A stretch of DNA of 64,000 nt from CALMBW01 sp963779645 (GTDB taxonomy: Bacteria > Actinomycetota > CADDZG01 > WHSQ01): positions 1,860,001-1,924,000 of the forward strand of contig CAVZYX010000005.1 of the NCBI GenBank assembly GCA_963779645.1, read 5' to 3'. This document shows, one piece after another, positions 51,461-59,576 of this stretch. The translations under genes were made by a program, and so were the position numbers. Positions within the stretch are counted from its first letter, which is position 1; each line of letters begins with the position of its first letter. Under the pieces are notes generated by a model, which saw only the letters and a list, made by a program, of their open reading frames with translations, was not told the DNA's origin and searched no databases.

Positions 51461-52452
51461 AATGCAAGGTCTGTAAGGAGCATGCGGTCGTAGATGTCCG
51501 ACGGCACAACGCGGGATTCTGCTCCGATCACTTCATCGAACACATCCGTAATCAGGTTGCGCGCACCATCAAGAGCTACGACATGTTCGGGCACAGCGAC
51601 CGTCTGCTGGTGGCGGTGTCCGGCGGCAAGGACTCGCTCGCCCTATGGGACATCCTTTTAGATCTCGGCTACGACGCGACCGGTTTCTATCTCGACCTTG
51701 GGATCGGTGGCTACTCAGAACGATCGAAAGAGGCCTCGATCAGCTTCGCCGAACGAAGGAAAGCGAAACTTGTCGTTCGCAGTCTGTCCGAAGAACACGG
51801 GTACACGGTCCCCGAGCTTTCGAAGCTCACCGGACGAGTGCCTTGTTCGGGCTGTGGGTTGAACAAGCGCTACGAGTTCAACCGGGCGGCGCTAGAGGAA
51901 GGTTTTTCGGTCCTGATCACGGGACACAACCTCGATGATGAGGTGGCGACGTTGTTCGGAAACGTCCTGCACTGGAACACAGACATGCTCAGCCGGCAAG
52001 GCCCGGTCCTCGAGGAGCGCGTGTTCGGAGAAGCAGACGCGTCGCACACTGTCTTGGTTCGCAAGGTGAAGCCACTAGTGCGAATCGCGGAGAGGGAATC
52101 GGCTGCATACGCGCTGCTCCGTGGGATCGACTACATCGTGGAGGAATGCCCCATGGTCGAGGGGAACACCCAGCACCGCTACAAAGAAGCCATAACCCTG
52201 ATCGAGGAGGCATCCCCGGGGACGAAGCACCAGATGTATTTCGGATTCCTGAACCGAGCTAAGGATCGCTTCGAGGATTCGGCAGGGGGTGGGGAAGTCG
52301 TTCCCTGCGCTCGTTGCGGATCACCGACCATCCTGTGGGACGCAGGTGCCGAACCGGTGTGCGCGTTCTGTAAGACGAAGGGTCTCGCATTGAAACGCAA
52401 AGAAGAGGGATACGTGCCTCGACCGAAGGCCAAGGCAAGGAGACGACGCTGA
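51457..52452 (+). CDS. ttuA: TtuA/Ncs6-type tRNA 2-thiolation enzyme
   Basis: This 331-residue protein has an N-terminal zinc site (CKVCKEHAVV ... FCSDH), the PP-loop SGGKDS (about 53-58) that adenylates the target uridine, and catalytic Cys in PCSGCG (about 129). A C-terminal zinc ribbon follows (CARC, about 282, and CAFC), with a basic tail. TtuA/Ncs6 proteins use an iron-sulfur cluster and a ubiquitin-like sulfur donor; TtuA makes 2-thioribothymidine at T-loop position 54 in thermophiles. The adjacent Ubl and the TrmI gene support this over anticodon U34 thiolation. It overlaps the next ATG (TGATG). Confidence 0.9.
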   Translation: MKCKVCKEHAVVDVRRHNAGFCSDHFIEHIRNQVARTIKSYDMFGHSDRLLVAVSGGKDSLALWDILLDLGYDATGFYLDLGIGGYSERSKEASISFAERRKAKLVVRSLSEEHGYTVPELSKLTGRVPCSGCGLNKRYEFNRAALEEGFSVLITGHNLDDEVATLFGNVLHWNTDMLSRQGPVLEERVFGEADASHTVLVRKVKPLVRIAERESAAYALLRGIDYIVEECPMVEGNTQHRYKEAITLIEEASPGTKHQMYFGFLNRAKDRFEDSAGGGEVVPCARCGSPTILWDAGAEPVCAFCKTKGLALKRKEEGYVPRPKAKARRRR

Positions 52453-53309
52453 TGGCGCGCGGCCCCCTTCAAGCTGAAGAACGTGTCCTTCTGATCGATC
52501 AACGTCAGCGCCGGTACATGCTCACGCTGCAAAGTGGAAGCGAGTTCCACAGCCACAACGGGCGAGTTCCGCATGACGAGATGATCGGGGCGCCGGAAGG
52601 TAGCGTTGTGCGCTCGTCGAAGGGGGCCGTCTTCCATGTCTTCCGGCCGACGCTTTCGGATTACGTACTGAAGATGAAACGAGGGGCCCAGGTCGTCTAT
52701 CCGAAGGACATCGGCGCGATCATCACGCACGCCGACATCTTTCCTGGTGCGACCGTTGTCGAAGCTGGCTCCGGCTCCGGCTCTCTGACGCTCGCCTTGG
52801 CGCGCGCTGTGGGTTCCGAGGGCAAGGTGATCTCCTACGAGGTGCGCGAGGACCATCACACCCAGGCCGTTGCCAATATCGAGGCCTGGTACGTGGGGGC
52901 CGGTGCGAAGCCCGAGAATCTCGAACTTCGGATCGGTGATGTCTTCGAGGGCGTCGACGAGGCCGATGTCGATCGGATGGTCCTGGACCTGCCCGAGCCG
53001 TGGCGGGCGATCGGCACTACAACCGAGGCTCTGGTCGCCGGAGGGATCCTGTGTTGCTACCTCCCGACCATCCCGCAGGTGATGCAGACGGTCGAGGCGA
53101 TGAGAAAGAGCGGGTTCGCCTTCGTCAACACCTTCGAGGTACTGCACCGGACGTGGAATGTCGAGCGCTTGTCCGTCCGCCCCGACCACCGGATGGTCGC
53201 TCATACAGGGTTCTTGATCGTCGGCCGAAAGCTGGCTCCGGGGACCGAGCCACCGAGGGGGGAGTACGTGCCTGCAGAGGATCCCGGGGACGCGGATAAC
53301 ACTGCTTAA
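52452..53309 (+). CDS. trmI: tRNA (adenine58-N1)-methyltransferase TrmI
   Basis: This 285-residue protein has an N-terminal beta domain and a Rossmann methyltransferase domain with VVEAGSGSGSLTLALARAV (SAM site) and VLDLPEPWRAIG, the TrmI substrate motif. It makes m1A58 in the tRNA T-loop. In mycobacteria the orthologue also sits near the proteasome genes. Here it is translationally coupled to the thiolase for the neighbouring T-loop position 54, a pairing known to be functionally linked in Thermus. Confidence 0.95.
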   Translation: MARGPLQAEERVLLIDQRQRRYMLTLQSGSEFHSHNGRVPHDEMIGAPEGSVVRSSKGAVFHVFRPTLSDYVLKMKRGAQVVYPKDIGAIITHADIFPGATVVEAGSGSGSLTLALARAVGSEGKVISYEVREDHHTQAVANIEAWYVGAGAKPENLELRIGDVFEGVDEADVDRMVLDLPEPWRAIGTTTEALVAGGILCCYLPTIPQVMQTVEAMRKSGFAFVNTFEVLHRTWNVERLSVRPDHRMVAHTGFLIVGRKLAPGTEPPRGEYVPAEDPGDADNTA

Positions 53310-53402
53310 GAGTGCCGAATACGGGTGGTAACTACCGTCAAAGAGCATCTGGGACGAATCCCCCGCGTTGGTAGAGGTTGGGAGTAATGTTCCCCCAGGG
53401 AG

Positions 53403-55172
53403 GTGGTTCCGGTACGCGACGACGAGCTTGATCCCAAGATCGCCGATTACGACCGACAGGTCTCTGATCTTCAGGGTCAGCTGAAGCTGCTTGAAGACGA
53501 ACTCGCCTTAACGCGTCGCAAAGCGGAAGCCGCTCCGCGTCAGATCCTCACACTCGAGAAGCGTTTGGCCGAAGCAGGCGCGGAACTTTCCAAGGCACAG
53601 GAGAACAACGAACGCCTCGAGTCCACGCTTAACAAGGCTAAAGAGCAACTGGTTGCACTGAAAGAAGAGGTCGAGAAGCTCACTCAGCCACCTGCCAGTT
53701 TCGGGATCTATCTCGGACGCAACGACGACGACAGCGTCGACGTGTTCACCAATGGCCGCAAGCTCAGAGTGAACGTCGGCCCGAAGGTTGACCTCGAGAA
53801 GACGCAGAAGGGCACGCAGGTCATCCTCAACGAGGCCCTCAACATCATCGAAGTCACCGATTTCGAGATCGCCGGCGAGGTCGTGACCCTCAAAGAGCGC
53901 TTAGAGGAACACAACCGAGTCCTCGTGCTGGCACGGACGGACGAAGAGCGTGTGGTGGAGCTAGCCGATTCGCTGCTCGACGAGCCATTGCGCGTCGGGG
54001 ACTACCTCCTGTTGGAACCGAAGTCTGGTTTTGTGATCGAGCGTTTGCCGAAACCAGAGGTTGAGGAGCTCATCCTCGAAGAAGTGCCCGACATCTCTTA
54101 TGAAGACATCGGGGGACTCGGCCCTCAGATCGAAGAGATCCGCGACGCGGTCGAGCTGCCGTTCCTCCACGCCGATCTTTTCAGGGAACACAAACTCGAA
54201 CCGCCGAAGGGCATCCTGTTGTACGGACCTCCGGGGTGTGGGAAGACGCTGGTTGCGAAAGCGGTCGCTAACTCTCTCGCCAAGCAGGTCGCCGCGCAGG
54301 TTGGAGGCGAACCCGGCAAGCCGTACTTCCTGAACGTGAAGGGCCCGGAGCTCCTCAACAAGTACGTGGGCGAGACCGAGCGTCAGATCAGACAGATCTT
54401 CCAGCGCGCTAAGGAGAAGTCTGAAGAAGGCGTTCCGATCATCGTGTTCTTCGACGAGATGGAATCGTTGTTCCGTACCCGTGGTTCGGGTATCTCCTCA
54501 GACATCGAATCGACTATCGTCCCCCAGCTTTTGGCGGAGATCGACGGTGTCGAGACCTTGAAGAACGTGATCGTTGTAGGTGCATCCAACCGTGAGGACC
54601 TGATAGATCCGGCGATCCTTCGCCCCGGCAGACTGGACGTGAAGATCAAGATCGAGCGCCCCAACGAGGTTGCAGCTAAGGACATCTTCGCCAAGTACCT
54701 AACGACCGACCTTCCGCTGGCCGAGTCGGAGGTCGCGAAGCACGGCGACGCGCAAGCGGCGATAACTCACATCATCGAGAAAACCGTCGAGTGCATGTAC
54801 GCGGAGGAGGAAGAGAACCGCTTCCTCGAGGTCACCTACGCCAACGGCGACAAAGAGGTGCTGTTCTTCAAGGACTTCTCGTCCGGCGCAATGATCGAGA
54901 ACATCGTTCGACGGGCGAAGAAGACCGCCATCAAGCGAGCGATCGCAGGTGACGAGCGAGGTATCAACGAGCACGACCTCATCCAGGCGATCGGTCAGGA
55001 ATACAAAGAGAACGAAGACCTCCCGAACACGACGAATCCCGATGACTGGGCGCGCGTGTCCGGCAAGAAGGGCGAGCGGATCGTCTACATCCGGACGCTG
55101 GTTGGCAAGAAGGAAGAGGAAGGCGAGGGGAGCCGTCAGGTCGAGAACGTCCAGACGGGGCAGTACCTCTAA
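53403..55172 (+). CDS. mpa: Proteasome-associated AAA+ ATPase (ARC/Mpa)
   Basis: This 589-residue unfoldase has an N-terminal coiled coil that captures Pup (about 15-95) and two OB domains (about 98-225). The AAA+ module has YGPPGCGKT (about 274), FFDEME (about 348) and arginine fingers in LRPGRLDVK. The C-terminus ends TGQYL, the tail that docks into the 20S core and opens the gate. It feeds pupylated proteins to PrcA/PrcB. The GTG start is the only one in frame after an upstream stop. Confidence 0.97.
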   Translation: MVPVRDDELDPKIADYDRQVSDLQGQLKLLEDELALTRRKAEAAPRQILTLEKRLAEAGAELSKAQENNERLESTLNKAKEQLVALKEEVEKLTQPPASFGIYLGRNDDDSVDVFTNGRKLRVNVGPKVDLEKTQKGTQVILNEALNIIEVTDFEIAGEVVTLKERLEEHNRVLVLARTDEERVVELADSLLDEPLRVGDYLLLEPKSGFVIERLPKPEVEELILEEVPDISYEDIGGLGPQIEEIRDAVELPFLHADLFREHKLEPPKGILLYGPPGCGKTLVAKAVANSLAKQVAAQVGGEPGKPYFLNVKGPELLNKYVGETERQIRQIFQRAKEKSEEGVPIIVFFDEMESLFRTRGSGISSDIESTIVPQLLAEIDGVETLKNVIVVGASNREDLIDPAILRPGRLDVKIKIERPNEVAAKDIFAKYLTTDLPLAESEVAKHGDAQAAITHIIEKTVECMYAEEEENRFLEVTYANGDKEVLFFKDFSSGAMIENIVRRAKKTAIKRAIAGDERGINEHDLIQAIGQEYKENEDLPNTTNPDDWARVSGKKGERIVYIRTLVGKKEEEGEGSRQVENVQTGQYL

Positions 55173-55185
55173 GGCGCCCGAACCT

Positions 55186-55191
55186 TAGGCT
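55186..55191 (+). promoter_or_regulatory. -10 box of a leaderless dop promoter
   Basis: TAGGCT, six bases (CACACC), then the dop ATG at 55198, within the 25-base gap after mpa. Confidence 0.6.
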
Positions 55192-55197
55192 CACACC

Positions 55198-56679
55198 ATG
55201 GCGATCCCGAAGATCTGCGGAATCGAAACCGAGTACGGCATCTCGATACGGGAAGCCACGGACTTCAATCCGATCCTCACGTCCTCCCTTCTGATCAATG
55301 CTTACGCCAAGCCCGCTTTCAAGCGCGTGAAATGGGACTACGAAGAAGAGAACCCTTTGCGGGATGCCCGTGGCTTCGATCGTCCGGGGGCCGAGGCTCC
55401 GATCGAGGACGACTCTGGCTTGGTCAACGTCATCCTTCCCAACGCTTCTCGCTACTACGTCGACCATGCCCACCCCGAATACTCGTCTCCGGAATGCTCT
55501 AACGCCCGAGATCTCGTGATCTGGGACAAGGCGGGCGAGCGCATCCTCGAGGACTCCATAGATGCTGCGCAGTCGGTAGTGCCCGATGGGGAGCGCGTCT
55601 ACATCTACAAGAACAACTCAGACGGCAAGGGCAACTCGTACGGCTGTCACGAGAACTACCTGATGATGCGAGAGACACCGTTCCCCTCCATCGTTAAGCA
55701 CCTCACGCCCTTCTTCGTGACGCGCCAGGTGTTCACGGGGGCCGGAAAAGTGGGGGCCGAGAACGGTGCCGCGGAGTGTGGCTATCAGATCAGCCAGAGG
55801 GCCGACTTCTTCGAGGTAGAGGTGGGGCTCGAGACGACATTCAAGCGTCCGATCATCAACACGCGCGACGAGCCTCATGCCGATCCCGAGAAGTACCGTC
55901 GGCTCCACGTCATCGTGGGCGACGCGAACATGAGCGAGATCTCGACCTTCCTCAAGGTGGGCACAACGTCGCTCATGCTGAAGATGATCGAAGACGACTT
56001 CATCGCCGACGATTACTCGCTGAAAGAGCCGGTCAGGTCCATGAAGGCCGTGTCACACGATCCCACTTGCCGCGCGACCGTCGAACTTTCCGATGGCCGA
56101 AAGCTCACCGCTGTCGAGTTGCAGTGGGAGTACCTGAGGTTGTCCAAGAAGTACGTGCAAGAGAACGGCGGCGATCCCGTGACGGATGATGTCCTCGATC
56201 GCTGGGAGCTCACGCTGGAAGCTCTCGAGCGCGACCCCCTGGAGCTAAAGGATCAGCTGGACTGGGTAGCCAAGATGTCCCTGCTGGAGGCCTATCGCGA
56301 TCGTGATGGACTCGAGTGGGATTCGAGCAAGCTCAAGATGATCGATCTCCAGTACCACGATGTACGTCAGTCGAAGGGGCTCTATTACAAGCTCGTCAGC
56401 ACCGGCAAGATCCAGCGCCTCGTCACCGACGAGGAGATCCACTGGGCCATCGACCATCCCCCCGAGGACACACGCGCCTACTTCCGCGGTGAGTGCCTCC
56501 GACGCTTCTCCAACAAGATCGTCGCGGCCTCCTGGGACGCCCTCATCTTCGACACCGGCGACGAACCCCTCCGTAAGGTCCCCACGATCGACCCCATGCG
56601 CGGCACCAAGGAACGTGTCCAGCCACTGTTCGACTCGTCCCCCGACGCCTCCGCACTCCTCAAGCAACTTTCCGGCTAA
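55198..56679 (+). CDS. dop: Pup deamidase/depupylase Dop
   Basis: This 493-residue glutamine-synthetase-like enzyme removes Pup from proteins and, where Pup ends in Gln, deamidates it. ICGIETEYGISI carries the first metal ligand, HAHPEYSSPECSNARDLV is shared with PafA, and the Dop-specific inserted loop after FNPILTSSLLINAYAKPA (about residues 40-75) separates it from PafA. Because Pup here already ends in Glu, Dop should act only as a depupylase. It is followed by pup after 65 bases. Confidence 0.96.
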   Translation: MAIPKICGIETEYGISIREATDFNPILTSSLLINAYAKPAFKRVKWDYEEENPLRDARGFDRPGAEAPIEDDSGLVNVILPNASRYYVDHAHPEYSSPECSNARDLVIWDKAGERILEDSIDAAQSVVPDGERVYIYKNNSDGKGNSYGCHENYLMMRETPFPSIVKHLTPFFVTRQVFTGAGKVGAENGAAECGYQISQRADFFEVEVGLETTFKRPIINTRDEPHADPEKYRRLHVIVGDANMSEISTFLKVGTTSLMLKMIEDDFIADDYSLKEPVRSMKAVSHDPTCRATVELSDGRKLTAVELQWEYLRLSKKYVQENGGDPVTDDVLDRWELTLEALERDPLELKDQLDWVAKMSLLEAYRDRDGLEWDSSKLKMIDLQYHDVRQSKGLYYKLVSTGKIQRLVTDEEIHWAIDHPPEDTRAYFRGECLRRFSNKIVAASWDALIFDTGDEPLRKVPTIDPMRGTKERVQPLFDSSPDASALLKQLSG

Positions 56680-56744
56680 ACCCGCCCCTATTCCCATGCC
56701 GAAGTATCCTGTAGGACGTACGGCGAACCCAGAGAGGTGACCCA

Positions 56745-56927
56745 ATGGCTGACCAAACACGCAAACCAAAACCGAAACAAGACGAAGAACAAGCACAGGC
56801 CGAAGACACCAAGGCCGAAGCAACGTCAACCGAAGAAGTAGACGACCTGCTAGACGAGATCGACTCCGTGCTAGAGGTGAACGCAGAGGAGTTTGTAAAA
56901 GCGTTCGTCCAAAAAGGCGGAGAATGA
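56745..56927 (+). CDS. pup: Prokaryotic ubiquitin-like protein Pup
   Basis: This 60-residue, disordered, acidic protein has the helix-forming region DDLLDEIDSVLEVNAEEFVKAFVQKGGE at its C-terminus that binds the ATPase coiled coil. The last three residues are Gly-Gly-Glu, the ligation-ready form, so PafA can attach it to lysines without deamidation. GAGAGG precedes the ATG. A TATCCT box at 56705-56710 suggests a pup-specific promoter in addition to readthrough from dop. A terminator-like hairpin follows 79 bases later. Confidence 0.97.
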   Translation: MADQTRKPKPKQDEEQAQAEDTKAEATSTEEVDDLLDEIDSVLEVNAEEFVKAFVQKGGE

Positions 56928-57005
56928 GGAAGGTTCGTCCAGTCTTCTAGGCGCCTTTCATGTCTCACCCTCGATGTTGAATTGTCTTGACCGCGCGCCT
57001 CTCGG

Positions 57006-57026
57006 AGCCCTGAACTGAGGGCTTTT
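57006..57026 (+). terminator. Terminator after pup, ending in the start codon of the HNH gene
   Basis: AGCCCT and AGGGCT form a 6-bp stem around GAACTG, followed by TTTT, a classical intrinsic terminator shape. The last Ts form the first two bases of the TTG that begins the first HNH gene. Confidence 0.6.
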
Positions 57027-57426
57027 GAAGCGATGTCCTTCCTGCAAAGAGACGAAGTCTCTCGATGAATTCCCGCGCAACCGCAGTACAAAGTCCGGTC
57101 GTGGCCCTTACTGTCGGCCGTGCCACAACCGGCGAAACAGAGAGTTCGTCAAGCGCAAATACGGGAGCACCCGCCATTACCATCTTAAACAGCGCTTTGG
57201 CATCGGTGCGGATGAAGTTCAGGCTCTCATCGACGCGCAGGACGGGCTCTGTCCGATCTGCCAGAAGCGACCAGCCGTGCATGTGGATCACGATCACAAG
57301 AGCGGGAAGGTCCGGGGCATCCTCTGCGAGCTATGCAACGGCGGCTTGGGCCAATTCAAGGACGATCCGGAGCGGATGCGCCGAGCCGTCGCGTATCTAC
57401 AAGCCCACTCGGGACGGCTGTTCTGA
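57025..57426 (+). CDS. Endonuclease VII-like HNH nuclease, copy 1
   Basis: This 133-residue protein has an N-terminal zinc ribbon (CPSCKETKSLDEFPRN ... YCRPC) and a recombination-endonuclease-VII-type HNH domain (GLCPICQKRPAVHVDHDH; VRGILCELCNGGLG), with catalytic His and zinc Cys pairs intact. Relatives resolve DNA junctions in phage T4 or act as free-standing mobile nucleases. The TTG at 57025 is forced: a stop lies three codons upstream and the zinc ribbon starts at residue 4. No ribosome site is visible. It lies between pup and an ABC transporter, is unrelated to the proteasome, and has a tandem partner. Confidence 0.88.
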   Translation: MKRCPSCKETKSLDEFPRNRSTKSGRGPYCRPCHNRRNREFVKRKYGSTRHYHLKQRFGIGADEVQALIDAQDGLCPICQKRPAVHVDHDHKSGKVRGILCELCNGGLGQFKDDPERMRRAVAYLQAHSGRLF

Positions 57427-57824
57427 TGTGGTGCCCCGATTGCCAAACGGACAAGCCTTCCGATGAGTTCCCCCGGAATCGAGCTTCGAAGACAGGGCAT
57501 CAATCGTATTGCAAGCCCTGCTACAACGCCCGGATCAGGATGTACAAGGAGCGACAGCACGGGAGTCAGCGCAACTTCCTTTTAAAGCTCCGTTACGGCA
57601 TCACTGAGGACGATTTCAACGGGATGCTGCAAGAACAAGGTGGGCTTTGCGTTATCTGTCTAGCGGCTCCTGCAACTCATGTCGACCATTGCCACGATAC
57701 GAACCGGGTCCGCGGCCTCCTGTGCTTCAACTGCAACGCGGCCCTGGGGCGCTTCGAGGACGATCCCGCTGTGGTCGGAAGAGCTCTTGAGTACGTCCTT
57801 GGCCTGGGTGACCGAGGCGATTAG
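57426..57824 (+). CDS. Endonuclease VII-like HNH nuclease, copy 2
   Basis: This 132-residue paralogue of the preceding gene, roughly half identical by eye, has the zinc ribbon (WCPDCQTDKPSDEFPRN ... YCKPC) and HNH core (GLCVICLAAPATHVDHCH; VRGLLCFNCNAALG). The ATG overlaps the previous stop (TGATG), so both are made from one message. Both copies keep all metal-binding and catalytic residues, so neither looks decayed. The pair is probably a tandem duplication of a mobile gene. Confidence 0.88.
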   Translation: MWCPDCQTDKPSDEFPRNRASKTGHQSYCKPCYNARIRMYKERQHGSQRNFLLKLRYGITEDDFNGMLQEQGGLCVICLAAPATHVDHCHDTNRVRGLLCFNCNAALGRFEDDPAVVGRALEYVLGLGDRGD

Positions 57825-57838
57825 AAGCTCTCGCTCAC

Positions 57839-57844
57839 TAGACT
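57839..57844 (+). promoter_or_regulatory. -10 box of a leaderless promoter for the ABC exporter
   Basis: TAGACT, six bases (GCCCTC), then ATG 57851. Confidence 0.6.
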
Positions 57845-57850
57845 GCCCTC

Positions 57851-58690
57851 ATGGCTTTGTTGGAGGCGAGGGGTGTTGTTAAGCGATATCGCGAGACTGT
57901 TGCGCTTGCGGGGATCGATATCGGTGTTGGGGCCGGGGAACTCGTGGGGTTGCTCGGCCCTAATGGGGCCGGGAAGTCGACCTTCGTCAAGATCGCTTGT
58001 GGGCTGACGCATGCGACTGACGGGGCCGTCAGCATCCACGACCAGCCGGCTGGCTCTCTTGAAGCGCGGCGGTCGATCGGGTATCTCGCCGAGCTGTTCA
58101 GGTTCCCTCCGTGGTTGAAGGCCGAGGAGGTTCTCGAGCTTCATCAAGAACTCTCGGGTTCCGACGGGGGCCGGCAAGAACGACACGAGCTTCTCGAGCG
58201 TGTTGGCTTGAGCGACGCCACCTCGAGACGCGTGGAGGCCATGTCCAAGGGCATGCAGCAACGTCTCGGGATCGCGCAAGCTCTGGTCGGGTCGCCCAGC
58301 CTTCTTCTTCTCGACGAACCGACGAGCGCGCTGGATCCGGGAGGACGACGGATCGTTAGAGACCTTCTGATGGAACTGCGCGAACAGGGAGTCGGAGTGC
58401 TTCTCAACTCCCACCTTCTGAGCGAGATAGAGCTCGTCTGCGACCGAGTAGTGATCCTTCTGGGCGGCGAGGTCATCGCTGAAGGGTCTCCTGCGGAGAT
58501 GTCCGTCGGCAAGGGTGTCGAGATCCACACTCGGAATGGCATCAAGAGCTATCCCGACATCACGCGGGACGAGATCCCGGCCCTCGTATCGCGTCTGATC
58601 GCCGAGGGGGAGAGCATCTATGCGGTGCGACCCCTGAAGGCGACCTTGGAGGACGTGTATCTCGACGCCGTTCAAGGAGAAGTGGGATGA
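57851..58690 (+). CDS. ABC transporter ATP-binding protein
   Basis: This 279-residue ATPase has LLGPNGAGKSTFVKI (Walker A), the signature SKGMQQRLGIAQAL, LLLLDEPTSALDP (Walker B) and a C-terminal extension seen in NosF/CcmA-type exporters. It pairs with the permease that overlaps it by four bases. The substrate is unknown. It is inserted between the HNH pair and prcB and has its own promoter. Confidence 0.93.
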   Translation: MALLEARGVVKRYRETVALAGIDIGVGAGELVGLLGPNGAGKSTFVKIACGLTHATDGAVSIHDQPAGSLEARRSIGYLAELFRFPPWLKAEEVLELHQELSGSDGGRQERHELLERVGLSDATSRRVEAMSKGMQQRLGIAQALVGSPSLLLLDEPTSALDPGGRRIVRDLLMELREQGVGVLLNSHLLSEIELVCDRVVILLGGEVIAEGSPAEMSVGKGVEIHTRNGIKSYPDITRDEIPALVSRLIAEGESIYAVRPLKATLEDVYLDAVQGEVG

Positions 58691-59538
58691 GCTCCGTTTG
58701 GACGATCGCGCGTCAGACCTTGAAAGAGTGTCGCCGGCGCCGGGTGTTCCTTCTCGTTCCGCTGATGACCCTCGGGTTCCTTGCTCTTTACGCGTTGGGC
58801 AACTACTTCGCTTTCCGGGAATCGGCAGATAGAGCATCGGGCATCCCCGTCGACACGCAGGTCCTTGCGGGAGCAACGCTGGTCGGCCTTGCGATGTTCG
58901 TCACGCTGTTCCTCGGCTCGGCCTTGGCGATCTTCTTGACGTTCAACACGATCAGAGGCGAGACCGAGATCGGCACTCTCCAGCAGCTCGTGGTGAGACC
59001 CGTCGCTCGTTACGGGATGCTCGTCGGGCGCTTCCTGGGGGCGTCACTCATCTGCGTCACCTACTCGTTGGTCCTCTACTTCGGTTCGGTGCTCGTGACG
59101 GGGTTCATCGGGGATTGGTGGCCGGACCCGTGGTTCCTGCCCGGCCTGCAGATAGGTGCCGGTGTCGTCGTCGTAGCAGCTTTGACCCTGCTCGGTTCGG
59201 CCTTCATGACATCTCTCGCTAACGGGATCGTCATGTTCATGGTGTACGGCGCCGGGCTACTCGCGGGACTGCTCGGGCAACTGGGGGAGGGCCTCAACTC
59301 TTCAGGATTGTCGACGACCGGTCGAGTCGTGTCCTACATCTTTCCGTTCGAGGCTCTCTACCAGTCGGGCCTCCACTCACTGACCTCGGCCACGAGTGGG
59401 CTGGAAAGGGTCGTTGTTCAGCTTGGACCACTGGGAGGTGCGCAGGAGGGAGGAGCCTTCTTGAGCTGGTGGGTGCTCGTCTACGTTGTCGGGGTCTTGG
59501 GCAGCACCATCGCGGTGTTCAACCGCCGGGATCTGTAA
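58687..59538 (+). CDS. ABC transporter permease (ABC-2 type, NosY-like)
   Basis: This 283-residue protein has six predicted membrane spans (near residues 20-40, 60-90, 115-140, 155-180, 190-212 and 255-275). The ABC-2 hallmark of a cytoplasmic coupling region lies before the third helix (TIRGETEIGTLQQLVVRPV). NosY-like permeases move copper/sulfur species or lipids, but the sequence does not decide. The ATG overlaps the ATPase stop. Confidence 0.88.
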   Translation: MSSVWTIARQTLKECRRRRVFLLVPLMTLGFLALYALGNYFAFRESADRASGIPVDTQVLAGATLVGLAMFVTLFLGSALAIFLTFNTIRGETEIGTLQQLVVRPVARYGMLVGRFLGASLICVTYSLVLYFGSVLVTGFIGDWWPDPWFLPGLQIGAGVVVVAALTLLGSAFMTSLANGIVMFMVYGAGLLAGLLGQLGEGLNSSGLSTTGRVVSYIFPFEALYQSGLHSLTSATSGLERVVVQLGPLGGAQEGGAFLSWWVLVYVVGVLGSTIAVFNRRDL

Positions 59539-59563
59539 GGGGACGGTGACTTGCCTTATCCCT

Positions 59564-59569
59564 TATCGT
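59564..59569 (+). promoter_or_regulatory. -10 box of a leaderless prcB promoter
   Basis: TATCGT ends seven bases before ATG 59577; a GTG at 59568 overlaps this box and is therefore an unlikely start. Confidence 0.55.
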
Positions 59570-59576
59570 GTCCCGC

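Noticed and set aside
57025..57824. Prophage remnant
   Set aside because: Only two HNH genes are present; no integrase, structural genes or att-like repeats are visible around them.
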